A stretch of DNA of 64,000 nt from the NCBI GenBank assembly GCA_951217055.1, contig OX578277.1, positions 101,559,511 through 101,623,510 of the forward strand, read 5' to 3'. The stretch comes from Gerris lacustris (taxonomy: Eukaryota; Arthropoda; Insecta; Hemiptera; Gerridae). Under the pieces are notes generated by a model. That model was not told the origin of the DNA and did not search any database. It saw only the letters and a list, made by a program, of their open reading frames with translations. Positions 25,585 to 37,300 of this stretch are shown here, one piece after another; position 1 is the first letter of the stretch, and each line of letters starts with the position of its first letter. Position numbers and translations under genes: made by a program.

Positions 25585-26025
25585 ATGAGTTGTAGTGAAG
25601 ATCCTTTTAGGGTAATAATAAAAAACGTCGATTATCTACGGAAACGTTTCGGCAATCCTGCCATTCTCAAGCCTGAAATATAGTTTATTTGCTGTAAAAA
25701 GTCGTTCCATTACCAACAATACATCAAGAACTAACTTACAAGTGTAAACTCATACCTAAAAATCGGTGTTGTGAGGATCGTTAAGGTGGTAATACAAAAA
25801 AAAAAAAAATGTTTGTATTACCACCTTAACGATCCTCACAACACCGATTTTTAGGTATGAGTTTACACTTGTAAGTTAGTTCTTGATGTATTGTTGGTAA
25901 TGGAACGACTTTTTACAGCAAATAAACTATATTTCAGGCTTGAGAATGGCAGGATTGCCGAAACGTTGCCGTAGATAATCGACGTTTTTTATTATTACCC
26001 TAAAAGGATCTTCACTACAACTCAT
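25585..26025. repeat. Near-perfect palindrome, 214-bp arms
   Basis: Arms 25585-25798 and 25812-26025 are inverse copies with about one mismatch seen (GGAAACG against GGCAACG). The 13-base loop is poly(A) plus TGT. Each arm contains a CTTGAGAAT-GGCA-GGAT-TGCC-GAAACG module resembling the hammerhead-like motif. It starts 425 bp upstream of the receptor A start codon. Confidence 0.95.
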
Positions 26026-26512
26026 ATTAATAAAGGGTACCACTTTAGACTAAATGATAATAATTATCGATTCACGCACTTAAAGGCAATGTTGAAAAAT
26101 TGGGGTTTCACAGGGGGGAAACACTTGGGAAAACTAAGAACCTACGAAATGGAGGCATAAACTCATAACAAACGCCAATAAACACTTATTGGCTCACGTA
26201 AATTTATATGTTATTTCTTGTTAAAAATTAAGTGCTCAATAACAAGTAAAATTAAAAACCAGCAAATTGGATAAGCTTTAAATAATAAAACGTGAACAAA
26301 ATCGATTTATCGATATATTGCTTACATTAATTTTTTGGCGCTAAAGTACGTACCTACTCTACGAATACAACTTACTTTTTATTGTAAAAGTTATAAATAA
26401 TATCACTTTGTCTATTTACTAAAGCCTTATTTGCATTCTAACATGTTCCAGGCACATGTTGCACGTCATTGTTCATACTGTTTCCAATTCCCTACTACAT
26501 CTGCAACATTTG

Positions 26513-26546
26513 TATAAACAGAGGCCTGGAGTGCAAGACTTCAGTT
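26513..26546 (+). promoter_or_regulatory. TATA box plus arthropod initiator
   Basis: TATAAA at 26513-26518 is followed 30 bases later by TCAGTTCAGT (26541), which fits the arthropod Inr. The spacing is right for a core promoter driving the short frame at 26602. Confidence 0.5.
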
Positions 26547-26601
26547 CAGTTTGTACAGTGATTCCCAGTGATTCTTGAGTGTATTGTCTAGTTGAGCGTA
26601 T

Positions 26602-26703
26602 ATGAACGACTCAGCTACTTTAGCTTTTGTGGTAATGGCCGGTGCGTATTATGAACTTTTTAAAGACGAAAACAACCGAGATGGTGGATTAGGAGTATTT
26701 TAG
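26602..26703 (+). pseudogene. Short N-terminal remnant in the inverted-repeat element
   Basis: ATG opens 33 codons (MNDSATLAFVVMAGAYYELF, then KDENNRDGG) and stops at TAG. Reading on in frame gives RKDILHLLDHSITKP. It might be the start of a transposase cut short by internal deletion. I do not recognise the family with confidence. Confidence 0.3.
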
Positions 26704-27289
26704 CGAAAAGACATTTTACATTTATTAGACCACTCCATAACAAAACCCCACACTAGCACTGACGCAAAAATGAAAATATACCTTAACAACAAACAAGAGA
26801 GCACGTGTTAGGTTTTGTTATGGTTTAGACAGAGCATATAGTCTGTACTCCACCTGCGCGTGTCCCGGGGACATGTTGCAGTTTGTTTTCATTGCCCGTG
26901 GCACAAGTTGTGGCACATGTTGTGTCCCACAGTCGCTTAGCGCATTTTTGTCCCCGGCACTTGTCCCGCAACATGTTGTGGGACAAATTTGTAGTAATGG
27001 AAACGAGGCTTTATGAAGACAAAGGGGCATTTGTCCGGTTTCTCCGACTCTCCAGACTTTCCAAGAAATTAAGTTTCGGGCCTTTGGTTGTAAAATGTAG
27101 CAACGCCATTTCGAGATGTCCATTTCGAGGTGCCCTGAATCCTGGAGATAAGCGAGGAAACAGTTGCCCGAGTTCTTCATTCCTCTGACCTTGTTTTAGA
27201 AGCGGAGACCGGTTTGGCCGACATTAGACGAAGAGCAAATCCCAACCTCACTTCAATAAACTTGGCATCGCATGGCTCTATTATTGAAG

Positions 27290-27560
27290 CGAGCGTAATG
27301 CAATAAATATTTATTAAGCAAATAGTTAATCATGATGGGTTGATAGTTAAAGAGAAATTATTGAAATATAAGGCCGCTGTTGACATTTCTAAAAAAAATT
27401 GTATTAGAAAAAATGTTCGTCTCATCGATTGGGTGATGTTACAATCTATTACTCTCCTTAAATTGAAGCTCACTTTTACGTGAGCGTTACACGTGAACTC
27501 TTGAACGGATAACGGTGTCCAACGAACTTAGCCTGAACATTAGTAAAAGGAACATATATA
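27290..27560. repeat. Partial copy of the 45361-47495 family
   Basis: It shares TTATTGAAGCGAG, CAATAAATATTTATTAAGC, GATGGGTTGATAGTTAAAGA and the GTGAGCGTTACACGTGAAC region with the copies at 14270 and 45361. Confidence 0.55.
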
Positions 27561-27769
27561 CATTTCAACTAAATCGGTCAACTTTTTGTCAACAGCCATT
27601 TCATGCTTCTTTAGAAGGCGTAGCACTTTTTTCGCGATCTCGCCTACATAGGGCAAGGTGCACCAGCGTTTGGATTGAGGCACAGACTTTGGTTGAGCAA
27701 TTAAATGGTTGTAAGAACTCCTCTGTGTTTCTTTTTCCGAATGATTTTATCTAAAAGATAGGATTTTAT

Positions 27770-28655
27770 AGCCGTTTAAGCACGATATTGAGCAAAAGCA
27801 GCTTTTTCTCTGCTGTAACAAGAAGATGACAGAAGAAATTTAATAATCTATTCCCTAGTAAGTAAAAATCAGCTATTTTTTGGATCCAGGGATACCGCGA
27901 TGAAGCGGGTATAACCGTGTTCGTAGTTGTAGGTTTTCTGAACATGTGAAATAAAAGCATGTTATCTTGCCGAGGTTCAGATAGATCCAGGTAATTGAAA
28001 GTCTTGAAAATTTAAACTTTATAGAAACATAATCTTCGGATAACAATTGTTGAGACATGAGAGGAAGTTATGAAGTTCGTCCCTAGACCCTAACAGGAGG
28101 CAGAATACATAATCTAAAGTCTAAAATCTATATAATTTTTTCCATTCGTGTATAATATTATTGAGGAATTGATCAAACTCTACTGATATAGTGCATAAAA
28201 ACTTCAGCACAAGTGGGGGCAAGGAGAGAACCCATGGCTAACCCATAGGATCCTTCTGATGCGATATTCTTCTTTTCTTCTTCGAACTGAAAATGTTTCT
28301 TCCAACTGAAAGTAGTTTTGGCTAAGTACCAGATTTAAAGGATTCATATATTCAGTGTTTAAGATTTTATTGTAAGATTCTTTGTCTAAGATACGTTTGA
28401 TTAGTTTCATCGACGTAACAAGATAAATGCTAGTTAAGACGTCAAATGACACTAAAATAGCTTCTAGAGACAAACAATGATCTTTAAATTCGTTGCTATT
28501 TTTAATAGCGAAGTATGTCTTGAAGTGACAGAGGTTGTAAAATTCGCCACCTTCTCAACGGGAGGTGAACATAATGAGGCTATGGGTCTGATGAGAATAC
28601 CGTATTTATAGATTTTAAGGGCACCGTATAATCGTGGAGCTATAGACTTCATGAT
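27770..28655 (-). pseudogene. Penelope-like reverse transcriptase relic
   Basis: Pieces of a Penelope-like element RT occur in order on the minus strand, in shifting frames. They are APRLYGALKIYK with LIRPIASLCSP (28652-28520), ILVSFDV with the catalytic Asp (about 28440), GSYGLAMGSLLAPTCAEV (about 28250-28200), and MFRKPTTTNTVIP (about 27945). The order and motifs match the family (YGLPKIHK, LVSFDV, GLPMGSPLSP, YRKPTHTD). The YVDD box and endonuclease were not found, and frameshifts and stops interrupt it, so the copy is dead. Confidence 0.85.
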
Positions 28656-28781
28656 GCTAAGCTTCTATCAAATTACAGGAATGTTACCTGTAATTTTATT
28701 TTAATATTTTGGAATTTGTATTGTAAACTTTCTCTTTTTACACAGTACTTATATAACCTTATTTATACTGCTATTGTAGGC

Positions 28782-28814
28782 ACTAATGATGACCGAGAGG
28801 CCGAAAGCTAGTAT
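28782..28814 (+). ncRNA. Hammerhead-like module, degenerate
   Basis: CTAATGAT, a GACC-GAGA-GGCC imperfect hairpin, then GAAAGCTA. The first core differs from CTGANGA by one base. It lies about 130 bp from the Penelope-like relic but on the opposite strand. Confidence 0.3.
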
Positions 28815-29539
28815 TAGAAATTAAACATTCATTCTGTGGAGAGGCTTTTTTTTTATTATTCTATTAAAATCAATTCAACTTACCCTCTTATTTTATTATG
28901 TACATTGTATACTACTGCGGTTTCGGGTAAAGTATACTTCAGGAGATTTTATGTAACAGTTATTTACCCTTTATGATAATACAACAGATATCAAACTAAC
29001 TGTTTTTATTGATTTGTTTGACTTATTAAACGTTTATATTGACTGTATTAAATGATTTAAATTTAAATGTTATTTATTTATAAAAACGAAATAAATTTGT
29101 ATAGTAACATTCGTCAACATAGTCACACAGATACAAAATGTCATCTCAAGATAAATTAAGGTAGGTTTTACCTAAAAGTATCTTAGTTTTGCTAATTATC
29201 TGTTTATAATTAAAATAATGAGTTAATTATTTAAATACTTTTTCGACATATAAAATTTAATCATTAATAATAAATATTAATAGGTTTTTTTTAGTCAATT
29301 TATAATACTAAAATACAGAGATAAAACCACTATTATAAACAGCTGATTCAAAAGTTCTTTATAAACAGCTGATTCAAAAGTTCGAGTTCTTTTCAAAATC
29401 ACTTGACATGTAACTAAAAGAAAATGCTTTCGTGATTATTTATTGTATGTACTTTAATATTTTCATATTAAATCACCTATTGTAATTTATATATATACTT
29501 ACATAAATGTAAATATTTATTTTCTTTTTATCATTTATA

Positions 29540-29760
29540 CCAAACGAGGCCTTAGGCCCATGACAACGGGCTTAATTTGATAAATAGAAAAAAAGTAAAA
29601 TTAAGTAAATTAATTTAGCTAAGCTAATATATCTGTTTGAAGACCAACAAATCAAAACAAACATTTATTTTTACTGGAATAGATGTGGTTGCCTTAGCTT
29701 GGCAGTAAAATAATTTCGAGGTGCCTCGTTCGTCGCTGTCGGGACACTAATCGATTATAT
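29540..29760. repeat. Dispersed repeat, copy 2
   Basis: It matches 7346-7640 and 36795-36990 (GGCCCATGACAACGGGCTTAA, GGAATAGATGTGGTTGCC, GTCGGGACACTAA). Confidence 0.7.
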
Positions 29761-30550
29761 CAATGATTTTAATTATTTAATTTTAAATTTTCAGATCCTG
29801 CTGTCAACGTATTCTTATATAAACATGTTAGTTGCCGTCAAAAATGTATAACTGTAGTTTTAATTTAATTAATTTCAAAAATTAATTTGTTGTAAACACT
29901 TATTTGTATAAAGAAATAAAATAAAAGAATATTAATTAAGAATTAAATTTATAGTGTTAAGAATTATTATCTGAAATGTTAAAAACCTTGAATTACCCAA
30001 ATTATTCCTGTGCCAAAAACGTGAAGAGAGATATGTGGATTATCACGAAGCAATCAGAATGTAACTACGTATAAAACTGAAGGTTAGAAAAATTTTAAAC
30101 TTGAATGTACACAAAACTAGGTGATTAACAAATTAAAAATAATTTTAAAAAATAGCAAACTCTCTTTGATATAGATTTAAGGTTATTTTAAATTTAAACG
30201 AAATATCTTGATTTCGTTTGATTTTTCTGCAAACATTAAAATCAATTATATTCATTAATATTAATAGTATTTGAGCCGACCAAACTCGTCGAGGTATACC
30301 TTACAGGTGGACCGGAAGATGTGTGCTATCAAGTCATGATAAAACTGCACAGATATTGTGACCTGGATAGGTAACCTGAGAAGAATAAAAATTCGATTCT
30401 TTCTACCTGCGCAGGTGTGCTGACCGGAGCGTGTGTGGGACTCACCTGCACAGGTTTGGGGGTTTATGTTATGATTAGCTTATGCAACAGAATTATAAGT
30501 AAATATGTGGTATCTGACCCACTTTGACTAAATAACTACTACGATAAAGG

Positions 30551-30645
30551 GATATTTAGTCTAATGTACATTGGGACAAAGGAATATCACACTTTTATGT
30601 ACAAAAATGTGATATTCCTTTGTCCCAATGTACATTTGACTAAAC
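30551..30645. repeat. Hairpin, ~40-bp arms
   Basis: AATGTACATTGGGACAAAGG ... ATATCACA, a loop of about 15 bases, then the inverse. Part of the arm recurs near 6320-6350. Confidence 0.9.
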
Positions 30646-31318
30646 ATCTCTTTAAAAAAGAGACAAATCTTCATGTGATCTTCTAATCTTCTAATCTCCA
30701 GCGTCCGAAGCCTTCGAACAACTGGTGATAAAGTTTTATTTAGCTTCAAGGGCAACCTAAACTGAAATCTATCTTTTTATCTAAATTATTTCCTTATTTT
30801 ATATCATACAATTTTTATTTTTCTGAGTTCACCATATTTTCCCCGCCTATTAGTCCAGCGTGCTTCATTAGAAGGCAAAGTTCTTATCTTTAGAATCGCC
30901 TCCAATTCTCCAATAAATGATTTGATGAAGAAGAGTGCGGTTTCTTGATAATTAAATTAATATTATCATCATAAGGTTATTAAATATAATATTTCAACGC
31001 AAATTTACATTTTATTTTTTAGTTAAATTAATTTACTACAGTATAATCATCAGCTATAATAATTACTTCAATATATTAGCACAATACTGAAGGATTCAAA
31101 AAGAATAAACCAATTTCAAATGTTTATACCAATTATATACCACCTCTACATGTTTGGATGGTATCTGAAAGTCATGGTGGTGACATAAAGATCTGGTATC
31201 TCATAAACAAATTTCAAAAAGTTTCTGCTTAAGGCATTGAGCAATTTTCAATATATAAAAGTTTAAATTAATATATTCTTTTCGAAACACCCACAAGTAA
31301 TTAAAATTCTATAATATA

Positions 31319-31369
31319 TTATTTTTGTGTGAGCATCATATTGAAGTAAGAGTAAGCAGCCTTTACCAT
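31319..31369 (-). CDS. Receptor B, exon 7 (terminal)
   Basis: Acceptor ATTTTCAG, then MVKAAYSYFNMMLTQK and TAA. Confidence 0.92.
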   Translation of the reverse strand: MVKAAYSYFNMMLTQK

Positions 31370-34300
31370 CTGAAAATAAATATTTGTTTCAATGTATAAT
31401 TAAATAATGAAACCATTACTTTATCAACAGGTTTAAATCAAATAAAGTAATACTTAGTTAATCAATAGTCTAATCTTGAATGTTTAAGTGGAATTAAAAA
31501 AATTGTTATTACACTTAATAACATCTCTTGGAAGAGCGATGTACTCTTGTGGAGCTCTTATCGCTCTTTGATAGTAAACAAGAGCGATAAAGGTGGGTTA
31601 AGCCTGCGTTTTAAACGCGCTTCAGAATAATCTATAGACTGTCATACGAGTATCATGACACGAGCGTCAAAGCTAACCTGAATGAAGCCTTCCCGTCCTC
31701 TTCTCTCTTGTTTATATATTATTTGATATCATTTTTAAGGAAACGAGCCGAGCATTGGTCTCTGCGCATGCCCAGTCTGAGATACGCAGGCGCACTTTAG
31801 ACTGGGCATGCGCAGAGAACAATGATCGGCTAGTTTCCTCTGTTCGGTTCGGCAGTCTGGACAAGGCTTTACGCAGTAAATATTAAATTCACCCTTATTC
31901 TTCATTCTACAACCATCCTTTTAGAAAGTTAGAATTATTCGACTTTGTTTATAACCTGAACGGAATACTGCGCAAGTGCACAAGGAAGGAAGAGTGAGGG
32001 AAGAATCAGTTACGTCTCTTCTTGAATGTATGTTTATCTGTTTAGCCCAAATGTGGATTAAAAACGCATGCTATGATCCCACCTTAAGTGCTCGTAATGG
32101 AATTTTCATCAGTCTTTATAATATCATATGTTCATTGTTCTACTCACATTCATATACATGCTTAAATTTAATTCATGGCCAGTTAAGGAACTGTATGAAA
32201 GTGGTCGGAAACCTCTTTCAATCATGAGCTGTAGACTTCTGATTGAACTTATGTCCATGGACATCCAATCAGTATCGTAGCAAGTCTCTCTAACATCCGA
32301 ACTCTGAAACAACATAATAAATGTTTTTTATCTCCAGTAGGGAGAAAAAGTTATGATTTTGGATTAGTATAGAGGGACTAAATGACTCAAAAGTAGGGAA
32401 AAAAGTAAAAGTAGGGCGAAATATAGAGTAAAAGTAGGGTTATAAAATCATTGTTTATAACCTGCATCTAAATAACATTCTATTTGAGTTTAATTCCAAT
32501 TCTTATTTGTTTTTAATACTGAATCTCTTATATCTGCTATTAAAAGTGCTAACAATTATTGTTGTTTATTAAAATAATAACTAAAAACTGTGCAAGGGAT
32601 GAAAGCGTGTATTTTCTCCCAACTGGAGATAAAATATTGTATGTACCTCGTGAGTAAAGTGCCATTATTCCCCTCGCGATAATTATCTCCCTCGGCTGCG
32701 CCTCAGGATTTTGAGACCATGGTTCCTTCGGCTTCTCAAGAACTAACTTTTTCGCACAGGGAATAATGGCTTACTTTACTTCCAAGGGGCATAAATAACT
32801 ATTATCTTCTGCTCAGTTTGTTTACTTTTCATTTCTTCAATTATTATTTGATGGAGGTGAAATAAGTATTTATAATAATATAGCCAGATAATAATAAGTA
32901 ACCTTTATTATGTATAAGTTTTGAACCTATATAAGCGAAGTCTGTTATTATATAGGGTCTGTTAAAATTGAGGTTCTACAAATTTTTAATCAGAATTTAA
33001 CTTATTTGTAACCAGATTGCTATGCTGGTAAATTCGATGACGTTTAAAGCCGGCCATACAAGTTACGTACAGGAGCACCGGAGCGCGAGTGCGAATAGTG
33101 CGATCATAGCAGGGCAGTTATGTCATTACGTGATACTACAGACGGCTCCGGTTTACCTGCCGGCCTAAGTGGCGCCAAGGGCTTTACGTTTTCTTTTTAA
33201 CCTTCGGGCGGGCGCGCGGGCGGCATTTACACCGCCTTTTCGAACAAACACGCCCCCTTTGATTTTACAGTATTCTAGCTTATCAGCTCTTCTAGGTATT
33301 CTCCAATAACTTTTTCCTAGGTTTAATAAAGCTATCGGTATACCCGGAACATGATCGGGTCGCCCTCACTTTAGTTTGAAAATCAACAAGCTCTATAGTA
33401 CACATGTTAGTACGGTGTAAATATTAGAGATATTTTTGTTGTTTACTGTATTCTTATGCAAAAGAATTTGATCATTTTAAAAGTTACATTTTCTAATTAC
33501 ATATACATATTTAATACAATACCAGGATAGGAGAGAAAGTATTAGAGGCTGCGTTTGTATTTTTTTATGACAATCCTTAAAAAATGTTCACCTACATGCA
33601 TAAGTGTAATTTGTTTTTTTAAAAGAAAGTGTTCAATAATTTTTATTAATTCGAAATGAATGTTTTATTATAATTACCTATTGAGGAAACTAATTTCCAC
33701 AAAAAACAAGGACCTACAGCATTAAATATGAAAGGAAACAAAAGCGGTGTAAATGCCGCCGCGCGCCTGCTGCTGCTAACCAATATTACGCGCCCGCCCG
33801 AAGGTTAAGGAGTAAATTAATGTATAGAAAGAAATCTTTGGCGGAAACATTATTTGTATATCAGTATAATATTCTGAGTAAACACCTTAAAGTTTAAATT
33901 TTTATTCAAAATGATGATTTTACTCACGATCGCTGGTATCATAAAAAGGATTAATCAATCTTAAAACCATCAATGGTCAATTTTATTGGTGTGTACTAGT
34001 CTTTGCAAATGTTGTAATACTGATACACAATACCATATAATTGACTAAGTTAAATGCAAAAGATGTACATCAATAAAAGTCCTGTAGATAGCTATAATAA
34101 TCTAGAAGATAGCGTACAAAAAATTGTCTGACTAACATCAAACTAGAGTTTTGTGTATAAGTTACGTAATTTATGACTTCACAATTATATTTAGTAGAAA
34201 CAAATTTTGCACAATTTTGGTCGTAAAACTCCCTTAGATTTATCTAATTCATTTTAGACCCAAATAACACAAATTATAATAAAAAAAAATTTATTTTACA

Positions 34301-37300
34301 GCGTCAGAAATATCCTGAGATAAGCGGCAGGAAATATATATGTACACTAATTCTGTTAGCATGATACCCAGGAATTTAATCTTAACTGAAGTATTGTCCT
34401 GAAACATTTAAATAAAACAAAATTATAATAGTTCAGTTTATCAGATTAAACAAAAAAAAAACTATTATTTAATGAGTGTCTATACTTCTAATGTTAAAAT
34501 GACAAACATAAACAAAATACTAAAGTAAAATAATTTTTTTATGAAATTGATAAACATAATTAATAAATATAAAGTACTCACTGATATTAAAGCGAAGCCA
34601 GTGATGGTCATTACAGCGACCCCAGAAGTTAGTACTAGAAGATTCATTAGGCCTAAAAACTTGTGAGATTCGCCAAAACTTCTGTACAAAGAAAATAATT
34701 TAAGTTTACATAGTTAATTAAGAACAATATATACTAAACACACAGAAAAAAACATACTTATTTCTACTTCATGGAATAACACAAACTGTGTCTCCACGTA
34801 AATTTAAATGAGTTTAATATCAAAGCTGTCGTCAGCCTTCTTAAAGGCCACCATCAATGCCATTGTTGAAGAAAGAGAGTTACTTTTAATAAAAAGATTT
34901 AGTTTTCTTATCTCCTTGACCCTAATTTATAATTATATTACTTTTTTGTGGCTTGGTCTTTTAGGGTAAATAATTGAACAGCTACATATCAAATACGGCT
35001 ATATTTCGATCTTTCATGGTCATCTTCATGCCTAAAACATCGAATAATTTCTTGCAAATTATATTTTTATAACTTTATCGCTCACCACATGTAAACATCC
35101 CTATCCTGAACGGACAGTAAAGTTCTATTTTTACAGCCCTAGGACTGTACAAATGCATGCTTTATATTTACAGGCCGCTAGTTCGAGAAGCGGCCGTGGT
35201 GTGCAGGAAGCGCTATTTGTAACAATCAATATTTTTATTGAGTTGGTATCGGAATGCACAACCTTGGCCAACAAACCTTCAATACTTTTACAGGTAAATG
35301 CAACTACAACTTCATCAGGAGTATACTTTGCGAACTGTTCAAACTGTGTTTTCAACATATATAACAAGTGAATTCATGTTAATTTTTGTAACTAATGACA
35401 GGATTTGCCACTCTATAATATAAAAATTGTATTTTGTTAGATTGTCTTATTGGTGGGGGGGGGGGGGGGGATAAAATAGTGTACGCACCACGAGCAGTAA
35501 GCGCCATGACAGCCCTTGGGCGGTAAACACACTCGTGCTTTCAAACTTCGCCCTCGGCCTGTAATTACGCCCTTACTGCTCTAGGAACGTAAATTATTTA
35601 TCTAATAAGCTAAAAATGGTAAATTAACTTTTAAATTAAGGTGTTAATTATAAATAATAGGAAATAAAATATAAAAAGAATCTTACCTTACATTTAAAAA
35701 TGTATTTTTTTTTTCTTTTGGGTTTTTAGTCCCGATCAACTGCCAGGGTTATTACAGGACGGGGGTTATCCGGCCACTCATCTAATCGATGAAATTTATC
35801 ACCTTGTTAGGTTTGTCACTTTTTATAAACAATTCGAACAAATTATTCGATGTTTTAGGCATGAAGATGACCATGTAAGGTCGAAATATAGCCGTATTAG
35901 AAATATAACTGTTCAATTATTTACCCTAAAAGATCAAACTACCCACACAAAAAAAAGAAGAAAATTAAAAGATTTAGTGAGCTTCGTCAATATCCGACAT
36001 GAAGTCGACTCATCTTCTCACCTCTCACTAAATATTTTTATTAATGTAACTCCTTTTCTTCCACAATAGGCACTGATGATGTTCTTTTGAAGACTGAAAG
36101 CTGCTTTAATTTTAAAGTCATTTCCATTTACGTCGAGAGACAGTTTGTGTTATTCCTTTAAGATGACCTCCATAGATGCTTCCATATCTAACATCCTACT
36201 TCAGTTTATGTCCTGTACTTAACAGATTCATTCAGTGGCGGATTAAGGGTATCATCTAGGGTGGCGATCTGACCCTCCAAGGGGTTTCGGGAGAATGGAA
36301 AGCCCTAAGGAAAGGGAGGGGGGTTCTCAGGATCCCCCCCCCCCCCCCCCCCCCCGACTGCAGTACAATATCTTAACCGTAAGTCATATGTGTCGTTAGC
36401 AGTTAATTATTGTATGGTGCATAAAGCGGGGGGTCCGGGGGTCCTCCCCCGGAAAAATTTGAAAATAAGACCTCTCAAAACACTTTCTGAGGTAAAATTT
36501 GATTTTAATACTTAGTCACAAAAGGGTAATTTTTGGCTCGATTAGGTATATGGTGTAGTTTGTTGGAAAACAAGTATGAACAGAACATGAACACAAGTAC
36601 ATTTTTAAAAAAAAATATAATACAAAGTTTAAAGCATAGTTATTGTAACACAATAAAAGGTGTGCACCTAATCATTCCCTTTGTCTAAAATACCTAAAAA
36701 AAATTTCGTTCTTGAGAACGAAAATTTATCACAGTTTGTTACCTTCGGTAAGCTCGGAAGCTAAAGGGGGATTTTTAATATTTTCGTTTTATATATCTAC
36801 GAGCCGTTAACCCCATGACAATGGACCTAATTTTATATTTAGAAAAAAATAGTTAAATTAAGTAAATTAATTTAGATAAGTTATTATATCTATTTGAAGA
36901 CCATCGAATCAAAGCAAATACTCGTGCTTATTTTTATTGGAATAAATGCGGTTGATTCAGATTGGCAATAACAAACATTTTGCTAAAACTACGCATCTAT
37001 AAATTATTTTATAAAATAAATTATCAGAATATGTGGATTTGTTTAAACGAATTAATCTATTATCGGCGTCTCTATTGAAAACTAGGACATTTTGGCGTTC
37101 CGAAAAGTGTTTTCGGGAGACAAGTTCGGGATTTAAATTCCAAAAGCGGGGCAACTCCAGGACGCCTGGCGTGGTCAGAAGTTTATTATTGGGGGAGGGG
37201 GAGGATATATTGCGGGGCCGGGGGTCCTCCCTCGGAAAATTTTGAAAATATTACCTCTCAAAACAGCGCTTTTCTGCATTTCTGATATGAAATTTGGTAG

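Larger units (their letters stand above)
26421..27012 (+). mobile_element. Harbinger-like inverted-repeat element (tentative)
   Basis: The ends AAAGCCTTATTTGCATT and AATGGAAACGAGGCTTT are imperfect inverses. The interior has CACATGTTGCA and ACATGTTGTGGGACA palindromic words, a TATA/Inr pair and a short reading frame. The Harbinger assignment rests on word style and a vague N-terminal resemblance, so it is weak. The bounds are approximate and no duplication is certain. Confidence 0.5.
25161..31318. other. Intergenic, between receptors A and B
   Basis: No intact host coding region was found. It contains a 214-bp-arm palindrome, a Harbinger-like element, a Penelope-like relic, dispersed repeat copies and a small hairpin, listed separately. 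The promoter of receptor A should lie just above 25160, but I could not recognise a TATA/Inr pair there. Confidence 0.6.

Noticed and set aside
25468..25683. 71-codon plus frame in the left arm of the palindrome
   Set aside because: It is created by the inverted-repeat sequence, and its mirror does not keep the same frame as a protein.
26818..27188. Overlapping 120- and 101-codon frames on opposite strands
   Set aside because: They cross the right end of an inverted-repeat element (27012), so they are chimeric.
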